Origin: Lucifuga dentata
Lineage: Eukaryota; Chordata; Actinopteri; Ophidiiformes; Bythitidae
DNA: 64,000 nt
Assembly (NCBI GenBank): GCA_014773175.1
Contig: VXCM01000461.1
Span: 62,001-126,000 of the forward strand
Direction: 5' to 3'
The notes under the pieces are model-generated. The model was given only the letters and a program-made list of their open reading frames with translations. It ran no database searches and had not been told where the DNA came from. The position numbers and the translations under genes were made by a program. Below are positions 39,503 through 51,701 of the stretch, one piece after another. How positions within the stretch are numbered: position 1 is the stretch's first letter; each line of letters begins with the position of its first letter.

Positions 39503-42500
39503 ACATAGTGGATATGGATTCCACCACAGTTAGGGCTGCTAGCTGGGAGTGGGCGAATGGGAAGCCTCCAGCCCTGGTGTTTAGCTGTAGCCATGTTGTG
39601 TCTCCTTGCGTAAATCACAAAACAGTATGAGAGAGGGGGTAAGAAGAAATGGAGGGAGAAGGGAACAGGAAGATGAGAGCAGAGAAGAGTGAGGATGAGG
39701 AGAGAAGAGGAGGCAAAAAGGAGTGACAATGGGCAAAAGTGAACAGAAAAGTCATGGAAGGATGAGAGGAGGTGATTAAGAGAGAGAAAAAAGAAAAGGA
39801 GGACAAAAGAGAGGGAGAGGAGAGAAATGGAGAGCAGGGTTTGGGTGCAAAACACCACCATCAATATTTAATACCGAAGAGCTGCTGCAGATGATGGGAG
39901 AAAGGGAGCGAAAAAGAGAGAGAGGAATAAGACGGAAGAGAGAAGGAGAGGGTGGGGTCCTGCAGCAGAGTGAAGGGTTGCTATGGTGATAGTGCAGAGG
40001 AGAGAGGGATGGTCAGACTTGTGCAAAGAAAAAACAAAAGAGAATAGAGAAGGGCAAAGAGAGGAAGACAGAATAAGAAGGGAAAGGAGAGGGAGGGGGC
40101 AGCACCCAATTACTGTGATGGTGGACAGAAGACACAGGAGTGAATGTGCTACTGTGACCTCTCACTGTCTCTCCTCTCCTCCTCCCTTATTCCCTTCTCA
40201 CCTGGACAGTCTATGATAACATGACAGGGGGACTGGAGACAGTCCACATGAGAATAAAGACAAATGTACCCACTGTGGAAGTCTTTTCACTGCACCATTA
40301 CTGCACTGTTGCTGCATCCTCAAGAGAAAATAGGTGGAACTATAAAACTTTGGTCCTTCTTAGTTGTCACAAGGCACACTGATTGTTAAGAAGCAAAAGC
40401 TTAGGATAACATTTCACCATTTTAGTCAATGCAAGGACAATGTACAGTTGACACTTCATGAAAAAACAAAAGACACAATATAGACTATGTATCTAAGATT
40501 ACTCAAAAACTTATGTACCACTTTGGACAAAACTTAGTGGAAGGATGCGTCATGATCCAGGGAAGGCCATTCAATTTTGGTGCCAATCAAGGTCTAGGCA
40601 TTTTTAAAATGATTTCTTAACAACTGCAAGACACGGCATTTTTCCCATATTTTTTTCAATTTCTTCAAAAAAAACAATGCAACAATCTTAAAGAAAAAAA
40701 ATCATGCATATTCATGACATAGTTCAACTTGCTCCAGATGCAGATAAATTTTAAAAACTACTGTTATGACTTACAGTATATATTTTTCTCTTTATATTAT
40801 TAGAACAAGACAAATTTAGTCTTCTCTTGTTCAGCCTTGGCAGAGGTAAGCTCTGTAAATGAGTGCCATTGGTCTAGTCATTGTTTTTAAAATCTCACAT
40901 ATTAAAGAGCAACTGCCAGATTTAATCAGTGCTGCTATTTGGCATCCAACCCAATGTACTCACTTTGGTAACAGTGTTTAGTTTCATAAAGTATTAACAT
41001 TTTGCTTAACCCTTACAGCTGTATGATTTCCTGGGAGCCACTGATCAAGAATCAAAAGCTTCTATTCTGGCCTCACTGAACACATGTAGATGACGTAAAA
41101 CTCTGTTGTTTCAGTATGGGTGCTGTGGATCATTTCCTATCAGTGACGTAATAAAATGTCCATCAATGGTGAAAACTCGCTCGGATTTCACTCACCGTGC
41201 AGGGATGGCGCTGATGGGCTTCTTGTAGATGGTGATGAGTTTGTCCAGCACGATGTCAGCACTGGTGAAGACACGGTAAGAGTGGAGGAAGGTGTTGAGG
41301 AAGTCAATGGAGAGGAAACGTAAGTCGGTCAGCCTCTCCAACAAGCGCTCCACACTCGCATAGCGGATCTGCAGCACCTTGCAGGAGTTCATCATCTTGC
41401 TGAAGCGGATGTCAACATCATCACAGTACAGGCTAGTGTCTGACCTGTGATGGAGGAGAAGCGAGGTTAGGAAGAAAACTGACTTAAAAACATCCATGCA
41501 TTTATTCAAAGAGGCTATTGTTAGGGGCTTACGATAGCAACATTTTAGCCACCAGGTCCACCTCACTGGCCTCCAGTGACAAAAAAGAAACATTCAAATC
41601 CATAGAAAAGTTGTAAAACTTTTAGCTTAGGCATCCAAAATAAACAGTACTCATTATAAAGACTTGTTCAGTTCAATCGTTAAATTATGTAATTTAATAA
41701 AACATAAATCACACTCTCCAAAACTGAACATACAAGGGTTTTCGCGTGACAGGCCCAGTTAAAGAAGGAAAGAAAGGAAACAAGGAAAGAAATAAAGAAA
41801 GAACAGAGAAAAAGAAAGGGGAAGCACTCAAGGACAGATAAAAGAAAGGACCAAGGCAAGCAATGGAGAATGAAAGAAAGAAGGAAGAAAAGTGGGAAGG
41901 ATAGAAGGAAGGAAGGAAGAAATAAAGAAAGTAGAAAATCATAAAACTAGGAAGGACAGAGGGAGACAGTATTAGCCATATGTAACCTAATTTTTCTCTG
42001 CAAACTACATACAGCTGTCAGATAAATGTAGTGGAGTAAAAAGTAAAATATTTCTTTCTGAAATGTAGTAAAAGTACAAAGTCTCCAAAAACTGGAAATA
42101 CAAGTACAACCTCAAACTGTGGCTTCTTTACTGGCCAACTAACTCTGTGATGTGTTAAAATGATATGACTTTTTTTTTTCCCTGCATACACGGTAAAGTC
42201 TTCAGCTGCAAACATGTTTGTGTATGTGCACACGTGTGACAAAGTGCATGCATGTTTCATGCATTTATACTGTACAATAACGCTTCCATTTTCTGTTTGT
42301 GCATGTATTATATGATGTACATGTATTGCTACATTGTGTTGGACTCTCACTTAATCATCTGTGGCACAGAGACTTTACTGTTTTCCTCAAAGGCATTCAT
42401 CATCAGACCATTGCAGCGGATGTTGTCGATGCACTGTAAGGCAGAGAGGAAAGACTCTGTGAGCACAGAAAAACACAAGGAGGGTGACTGAGTTCACAAA

Positions 42501-45500
42501 CTAGATGGCACCACAACCGGGTGTCATTTGTCACCAAGCGCCATAATGGTAATAAGCCACAGGGCTTTCCTGCCCTGATCCTTTCAGTGATTATGCTCTG
42601 ATTGCAGATTCATCTGATCAGATGTGGAGCTATAGGAACATGCTGTGGTAAAGATTAAAAGGCAGATCATGGGAAGCTATGAAGCTGGGAAGCTATACCT
42701 TTTCCATCCTAACTAATATATAACATCACTTCTGTAACAATGGATGCTGCTGTTTACAGTAGCAGCCTGAGCAACTTCATACCTACGATCCACTGCCACC
42801 TTCTAGTACATTTGGATTCTAAGTGGCCTTAACAATGCTGCCTCTCTGACTTATTTCTTATAATAGTGACAAACTGTAGACTGCAGCCAACAGTCCTAGT
42901 TCTAATTGCATGTGAAGATGCACCTTTATTTGACATGCTTAAAGGCATCACAGTATATAAATTCCCATGTTCTTATTTTCATACAGGGGTCTGGTTTGAA
43001 ACCTCTGCAATGCTGTAATGTGCAAAACACACAATGATCCATTTCTAAGTGTCCTATATTTTTGCATCACCGTGCAGTGTAGTCTCTTTAAGGCCCCCAT
43101 CCTGAAAAGCCTGCTCTGTTCTGATTGGCCAACTACAACACTCACATATTGTGAAACAGAGATGCTGGCTAAACGCTCACTGTCCTCATAAGCTATCCTT
43201 GTCATGGGTGTGTGTAACCAGGTGTGTTACAAAGGATGATGCAAAAACAACTTTCAGGGCAGTGTAGGACCTATGGGATGAAAGAAAAGCCGTCAGTGTT
43301 GGTGTCTCTCTCCCCATTGGGGTCTGTTCGGGTCAACCACATTTTGAATGGGGTCTGATTATACTGTATTTAGGTGTACTTCAGACAAGTTCCACTACTG
43401 GTCAAATCTCTTTTTTAATTACTTCATGCATATCAGGTTTGGTTAGGTTTTCCACTGTTTCCACTCTTTCAGATTGAAGACCTGTAGTATGAACGTGAAG
43501 TTTTGTAAAGTATAACACATACTTCCTATTATGTCACACTATAACAATGAGTATAATTTGTCTTCTTTAAGTCAGGATTTATCAGTCATGCTGGAATACA
43601 TGCCTGGCTGATGTCACTCGTCCAGGCTGACTTTTCCTGTCGGGATGAAGCCACTAGAATGACAGTGTAGGGTTGGATGTCTTTGGGCTCTACCATCACT
43701 TTAAAGTCCAGGTGCTCTGTGTCCTGGCCACTCCTTTCCACTTTAGCTAGAAGGCACATATTGAACAGGAAAGTCATTTAAACTGGAAAATACAGAAAAC
43801 ACAAGGATTTGGTTACATAACTAAAGGCTGCTCAGAGTTACTGCATTGTCATCGTGATTATCGCATTTCAGCAAGCAAGTTTAGCACATTTGTCTGCTGC
43901 TGATGCCCAGTTCCCCTTGTTAACTCGCTCAACAGCAAAATGACATCACTTGTGTCTTTGTTCATATAACTGCCTATTCTGTTTTCTGAAAAGAAAATAT
44001 TTAAATATACACAATGTGTGTAACTTACACTCATCGTCTGTCCCCTCCAGTTCCTCCATCAGTGTGCAGTCTATGAGAGAGATTACGCCATTCTATGAGA
44101 GGGATGAAGGTTACAGGGTTACATACGGGACATTACCCACTGAGAGAGAAAGAAGACAGACTAATAGATAGGTTACTTTTTAATCAACTTTAATATAATG
44201 ATTTTAGTCTATTAGCTAATGCACCACTCACAGAACAGGTAGTGTTTCTGTATCCTGCCATATCTTGTCTTTGTATCATTTATACAAAGTTGTATAGTTG
44301 TATAGTTTGTTGCGATTGTCTTTAATTTTCTATGAATTATCATGATTTAACCAAAATTTTCTATGAATCATAATGGTTTAACCAAAAGTTAAATTTCTTA
44401 AGATCTATGCAGATAGATTTAAAAGACACTTTGGGAGTTTGTAAATGTTAGTATGCAACAGTATATAAAATTTAGTTATTATCAGCAGTCTAAAGCATAA
44501 TTTCAAGATCCTAGTTCACTTGAATTTTCTGTCAGTAGGTCAGAGAGTTCTGCTCTGACCTCATTTACCACATGAGGTGGAAAAATCTGACCTGAATAGA
44601 GAGGATTATTATTTCTTTAGTAGCACGTCCTCTGTTTCCAGGCGTACCTTAGTGATGTGAAGTTTTCCACCAGAGCCTCGGGTGCAGATGATGAGATGTT
44701 TGGAGAAGAGGAAACATTGCCTCTCGCCTTCCTTCTTCAATGATAAAGAGCCCAGTCTACCCCTTGTGATCTTTCCCTTTTCACTCATTGGCACCTGGAT
44801 CAGAGAACCTGTGAAGTATCAGCATCATGCACACAACACACACACACACACACACACCACAAAAAGACACATCTGTTGTGTGTACAATAGTCTTGCATAT
44901 GAAAAAACATGGAAATTGTCAAACTCTTCATTGCTTTGTTTGCTGTTGCATGAAATGACCCGCACTTGTTATATTAAATGATTTATAAATTTCTGCATTA
45001 CCTTCAAAATTGATTTTTTGGGATTTGTTTTCAACATTAATGCTGTAATCTGATTATGAATTTACCTTGCCGAACAAAAGTCTGGCTGGTGTCCAGCAGC
45101 ACCTCACATCCTTCCACAATCATCCGCTCGATAGCCAGATTCTTCCTGATGTTCTCTGTCTCACTCACCTCGTCGTGCATGATTCTGAAAAGGCCACAGT
45201 AAATAGTCATGCATTAAATTATTTCAACTGTAACTTCCCTTCAGTTACTGTTGATAAGATCCATATACTGAGGATTGAACAGACAGAGGATTTGCTGTGA
45301 CTTATGTGACTTGATCCAGACTGAGGATTAGCTTTAATTTGTTAAAACGAAATAAAATGTAACCAAAACAGTCATGTGACATCATGTAAGCAATTCTCTC
45401 TCTTTTTTTTAATGAATGAGATAAGTGGGCAGAGTTTCAGGGACCTCGCATGTTTTTTGTGTGCTGTTAATTCATTATCAATACAAAAAGAAAGATTGAG

Positions 45501-46326
45501 ACTGTATTTTCAGAAATTATTGATCTAATGGTCATAGAATAAAAGACACAGCAATAGTTTGAGTAATTTAGATTGCTTACTGTCACTTTACATACTGTAT
45601 ATGCTCAGGTATTATTCATTCCTTGCACTATATTTTGGGTGAGGAAACCATGGATCCATTGTTCCCTATGACAGGTGTCATCTTTTTTTATTTTTTATCG
45701 CATTGGACCAGTTATAAAGCTTCATTTAAAGTCTGTGGCTATGTTTCAGTAGATTTACTGGATTTACACATTAGTCTACTTCATATTGTTTCCTAAAAAA
45801 ATGTTAAAAAAGGCAGAAACTGTACAGAAAACTGTACAGAAAGGGTCAAAGCTAAAATCTGTAAGTTTCCATACATCCAAACTTCAGCTAAGATGACAGA
45901 GAACCTAATGTTGAGCTTGTAAAAATTAAAACTGTCATTATCTGACAAGGTAAGATGATTGCAAATGTATTACTTATTCAAAATATAGACATAGACATCA
46001 CTCAAAAACTCCACCATACATACACATATGCAAACTATTTATTAATATAAAAATAATTAATATAAAAATATTATGGAATTTACTTTTAAATCCTGCCAAG
46101 CCCAAGATTTAAGTATAAGCAGACTGAGTCTCTTTGAGTCTAATATCCAGTATGATGTGTGCTTTCATTTGGTTGCTCATTGAAACTCATTGAGTTTTTG
46201 GGTGTTTTGTCTGTACCTGGACAGTTCCTCCAGTTTGGACTTGGCATAATCCAAACTGTTTCTCTCCACATGCTCATGAGGTGTGTGAGCCAGCAACTCA
46301 TGCAGGGTCAGGATATAACGAGGGAT

Positions 46327-46388
<62 letters not shown>

Positions 46389-47014
46389 AGGCACCGCTTA
46401 ATAATAATTGAGGACTACACTATACTTTTTAGAATACAGGAAAGTTTGTTTTTTTCTCTAATGGTCTTTAACTGGTGATTGACTTTTTTTCCTCTCTTTC
46501 AATGTTAATAACATTGGTAAATGAACACTTCTGTAGACTTTTTCAGTATCAATACAACATTTCATGCATCAGACACTCTCTGCAACATTGTTTTCTGAAT
46601 AATATCGCACTGACATCTAATTTTAAAAAATAGTGTTTCATAATTGTGTTGTTACCTCTCCAGAACCAGTAGTAACCCAGTAAGACATTTCATTCATGAA
46701 ATTTAAGAAACACAGACCAGTCTAGTGGTCTATACTTGAGTGGAGAATGTTGCATTTTCAAACTGAAAATTTGTACAAATGCCATAACAAATTAGCAAAA
46801 CTAAGGCCCAAAAGTCTCAAAAGTTAAAGGCTCTTCACTGCTGCAGTGGTGGTCTAATTAATGCAATAGTAGCATTTATCACTGTGTTTTGGTGATTAAA
46901 TGTTACTATTGCTGTCCTGATGGGGGAGCCATAATTAACAGTCAGACTTAGAACTTCCAATTTTGAAAGCACCTGAAGAGATGACACATTTTGGCCTAAA
47001 GGAGGCACTATAAC

Positions 47015-47067
<53 letters not shown>

Positions 47068-50060
47068 CCAGCTTTGAAATATAAAATCCTGCACCATAAA
47101 TCTAACAGACATTAAAGGACCATGCCGGCGATCGTGCATGCTTGAACCTAATTTCTTCAATTTTCATACATGTTACGTTACTGACAACCATTTCCCAAAG
47201 GATAAAGCCGTATTTCAGCTTTTGTGATATTTTGCAAAATCTCTTAATCTTTCAAAATCAAAAAATCAAGTGATACACCCACCTTAAAAATCGATGTTTC
47301 GCCTGCTAATAGTTACATGGCCTTATGAAGTCATGGCTGTTTTTCAATAAACGCAGGTCTTCTTTTGGGACTATATTCCCTGGTGCATTTTCAGATCACT
47401 CCACACTTTTTGTGTTTAAATGCTAAAATTACGTAACTTAGAAAAAAAACCTGAATATACATCTTGTTCGCGATGATGGATTACCTATTCCAAGATGGTT
47501 TCAAGTATCAGCAAGTTGATTTTAATAGCATACCAGAATGAACTGAAACCAATGGCGATCTGGAAGGTAGGAAAAAATTTTTTAATTCACTGTTCCAGTA
47601 GTATGCTTTGGGAAATGATTGTCAATAATGTTACGAGTATGAAAATTGAATATATTAAGCTCAAACATGCAAAATGGTCCTTAAAGGGACTGCAGGGTTT
47701 AAAAACACTACAAGTAAAAATGTTGCATTCTGAAAGGCCAAAGCTGCTACATCACTGGTCTAACTGTTATTATAGTTAATAACCTACAGGTGGGTTTGTG
47801 TCACAATTCATGCTTTTAAAGCCCTTCAGGAAACCATTTTGCGACAGCATTACTGGACCCAGAATGCTTGAGAGGATGTTATTTTGTATTTCTGGGAATT
47901 ACAAACCTAACGCTGCATGTTATCCGCATCAGTATTACCAAATAGCACACAAGTACCCAAACAGTACTCAAGTCTCTCATGGTATAGCTGTACCCCTGTT
48001 ATCTTACTTGAAACATGGGGTAGGTGAGGAAGGTCTCCAGTGTCCTCTCCTCACAGTCAGGTTTGGCTTCGTACTGCTTGAGCAACTTGTCAAAGTCTCT
48101 GTTCTGCTTGCAGTGAGCCAGAATCTGCAGGCTGTACTGGTGATTCCTCACAAACTCCTGGTAGATGTTCAGCATGGGCAGCAAGATGTCAAACAGGTCC
48201 GCTGGAAAGAGAAGCAGAAACATTCTTGAGTATATGTTTCATCAGTACACACAAAATATGCATGCAAGATTTAAAAATACAGGTCTTATTGCTCTGTTTT
48301 TCAAAGCAGCATATGAAGCTCAAAGCATTCACCTGAATTTCTGCAGTGCACTCAGCTGAATTTGGAATAACCTGTGTTCTCTTCAAATGCCATCTAAACT
48401 AGTTTTACGTCATCTTCTGCTAGTACCTTTTTCATTTTACAATCTATCTTTTTACAGCAGCTATCAAGGTGCGCTGCTGTCCTGAAGAGTTTAAGGTGGA
48501 GCACAAACAGTTTTGGAAACAGTTTTTCTGAATCCAGCTCACAAGCTTGGCTGCATATTCCTCTGTCTTCGTCCAATACTTTTCCACTGTTTGTTATATC
48601 CTTTATTTATTTATTGTTTATTTAACAGGGATGAACACATAGAACATTGCCCCAGACAAATATGGAAAATGCAATATATTATAAGATGTCTGGCTTAAGC
48701 TAATTTCCAGTCCTTGTCTCTGGTTAAATACAATAAAACACAATTTATACAATTCATACAAAATACAAATTAAAACAGAGAATCAGACTTACATAAAAAT
48801 TGTATTTGTGTGAACATGTGAGTCAGTGAGGGACCTCATTAATGCTCACATCTCTGTCATTGCTTGAGCCAGAGTTTGACTTTTGCATTAAACACCTTCA
48901 GTTCTGTTTCAGACTTGATTTCTGCTGGTAAAGAGTTGCATATGTGTGTTCCTTTTACTGAAAAGGATGATTGACCAAAAGTTGTTCTTCATACTGGGAC
49001 TCTACAGTATAGCACCTTAATGTCTGCCTGTGTTCTGTCTTACCAAGCACCAGTGTCGGCCAACTGGCTATCCTGGCCTTCAGGCCCTGGTAGAAGATCT
49101 GGTGGAGGAACATGATGGTCTCACTGAAAAAAAACAAAGCAAAATGGTTGTCAGAAGCTACATTTCACAACTATTGGAAGCTCTCACTCACATACTGCAC
49201 CCTCCCCCCCTTTTTTTTTTTTTNTTTTTTTTTTTTCTTTTTTTTTTTTGTCTTTTTGACACTTGCATAAAAGTCTAGCTACAAGTTAAAGGGTGCTTTA
49301 ACTTAAGTCATTTTAGGAGTGTCATTTTCCTGATATTAGTGCAGATATCTGCATCTTATTCTGTTTGTATTGTTTATACTGAAGAATTTCAGGACTCAAA
49401 AAACCCTTTGAAAAATAACCAAATGTTAAAAATTCTTAAAACTGGTCTATTTTTTCAAATAAACAATTAATCAAACAATGTTTGATGTTTAGGATAATAT
49501 GTCAATCTTCCCATCCAGTTTTCAGCCTTTGTTCTATTCAGCTCCCAGCTGAAAAATAGTCTGAATGTTTTAGTACAAGTACAAGAACACCAAGTCCAGA
49601 TGAATTATCTTGGAAAGAGTCCAACAATCTAGTGCAAATTGTTCTGAAGAAAAATAAATAAGTTATTAGAATTTTTTTTTTTTTTTTTTTTTGCAGTTTA
49701 TGCAATGCAGCAAAACTCACACCACTATCACAACCAGTCTCACCACCAGCCACCTGTTAAGGAAGATGCTGCTGACATCATCATGGGTGATGGGTGGCTT
49801 CTTGGAGCTGGCGGCCATGCGGAGCGGTCGAAGGAAGTTGTTGACCAAAATGTGGAGTTGCTGGACATATTCAGCCTCTGCTTCCAGCATGCTAAACACC
49901 ACCTGGTTCCTCTTCCTCATACTTTCAGCATGGGGTGAACGAATGTAGTCCTGAATGATGGTTTTCCACTTCCTGCGGCATATCCAACCTCGTAGGAAAC
50001 TCTGGACCTGGGATGAAAAAAGATTTGTGCAACAGATTTAAGATACAGTATGTGTGTGTA

Positions 50061-50112
<52 letters not shown>

Positions 50113-51660
50113 NGGGTGCATGTGTGTGCCTATTAGAGATTTAGGTGTATGTTGCCAACAACTGAAGACAAAGGCCCAGAAAAGTGAACACACATGCTGT
50201 TTATTTATAGAAAACCTGAATTAATCAACCTTTTTGATATTACCTTTGAATGAAATGACTGTGTGTAATTTGAAAGGGACAAGTTTTGTAATAAAGTCAC
50301 AAAGAATTATGATCAAACCCTGCAGCTCTATGGAGCTTTTAGCCTCTTTTATTGTATAGATCAATGGTTCTCAATCCTGGTCCTCAATACAACACTGTAC
50401 AGTATATTTTCCATCTTCCCTTGCTCTAGCCACACCTGATTTAGCTAATCAGGGGTAGAGCGTAGGTTTAACAAATGCTATTAATAATGGCTCTGTTTCG
50501 TTTAATTGTGTTAATTATGAATGCTGTTTCTTGTCGCAGCTGTGTTTGATAAGTCAAATATTCAGCATGAAAAAAGCTTTAACTTACCCTTTAGGTGAAT
50601 TAAACATTGTTATATGTGAGGACTTTTTAGCAAAGGCAGACAGAGGAGCATTTAACCAGAGGCGAAGCAACAGGACAGGTAAGGCAGGTATTTGCCGAGG
50701 CCCTGAGCGTTAGATGGCCACGACGGAGCAACAATTATTCCTCCAGAAGTGACAATGCGGCCACCCCCATGAAACATATATTATTGGCCGATGAACAGTT
50801 TGTATTCCACAGAATTCCACAGACAGGGACCCACTGAGAACCAGTTGCACGAGTTTGGTTTTTTTTTTTTCCTTTTCTAAACTTTATTGAGACCCGTGGC
50901 AGCGCGAGAATTTGTTTCTTTTTTTTCCTCTAAACTTTATTGAATTGCCCATCAGCGCGAGAGTTTTTTTTCTCTAAACTTCATTGAGACCCCTGGCAGC
51001 GTGAGAATTTTTTTTTTCCTTTAAATTTTATTGAGTTGCCCATCAGCGCGAGAGTTTTTTTTTTCTCTCTAAACTTTATTGCGACCCCTGGTGGCGAGAG
51101 TTTTAATGAACATGCATGTGGGGATGTGAATGGACGTGACGAACTGCTAATAGTGACAAAATCAAAATTAAGAGGACTTATTTCTCAACCTCCAAAAAGA
51201 GAAAAGGGAAACAAGAAAAATAGAAAAAGAGGAAGCAGGACAGAGGTAAGTGATAATTATGACAAACAAAATGAAGGATATGAATGTAGCCCAGTCCGCT
51301 ATAGCTAAGTAGCTCATTCAGCTTTATTTTTTAACACACAAGATAAATTGTTTGTCACATGGTTTGGAGTAACATTTCCCGATGTAACATTAGCTAACTT
51401 AGTTCACATAGTTAACTGATTTAGTTAGTGGCTATTGGCTAAACTAACTGTGAAAGTCATTTCAGAGGACTTATTTTACCAGTTACTTGAATTTGCTAGT
51501 TGCTGGACATTTGCTTTAGCAAGCTACTTAAGGACCGTGGTTGTTTGAGCTGGTATTATGTAGTAATACAGTACATCCTCACTAATGTTATTTGTTATTT
51601 ACTTTGCTATGAGTTTAGGTCATCCTCATGGTATTAATATTGATACAACACATCTTTTAT

Positions 51661-51701
<41 letters not shown>

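Noticed and set aside
39064..39864. 266-codon open frame on the minus strand
   Set aside because: It is mostly Ser-Leu dipeptides from a GA/CT repeat and purine-rich sequence, interrupted by an N, and lies in a RASGRF1 intron whose flanking exons join in phase.
51036..51308. Lys/Arg-rich 90-codon frame ending near a GTAAGT donor
   Set aside because: It looked like a transposase or nuclear-protein exon, but it begins inside the minisatellite, has no recognised domain and no partner exon.
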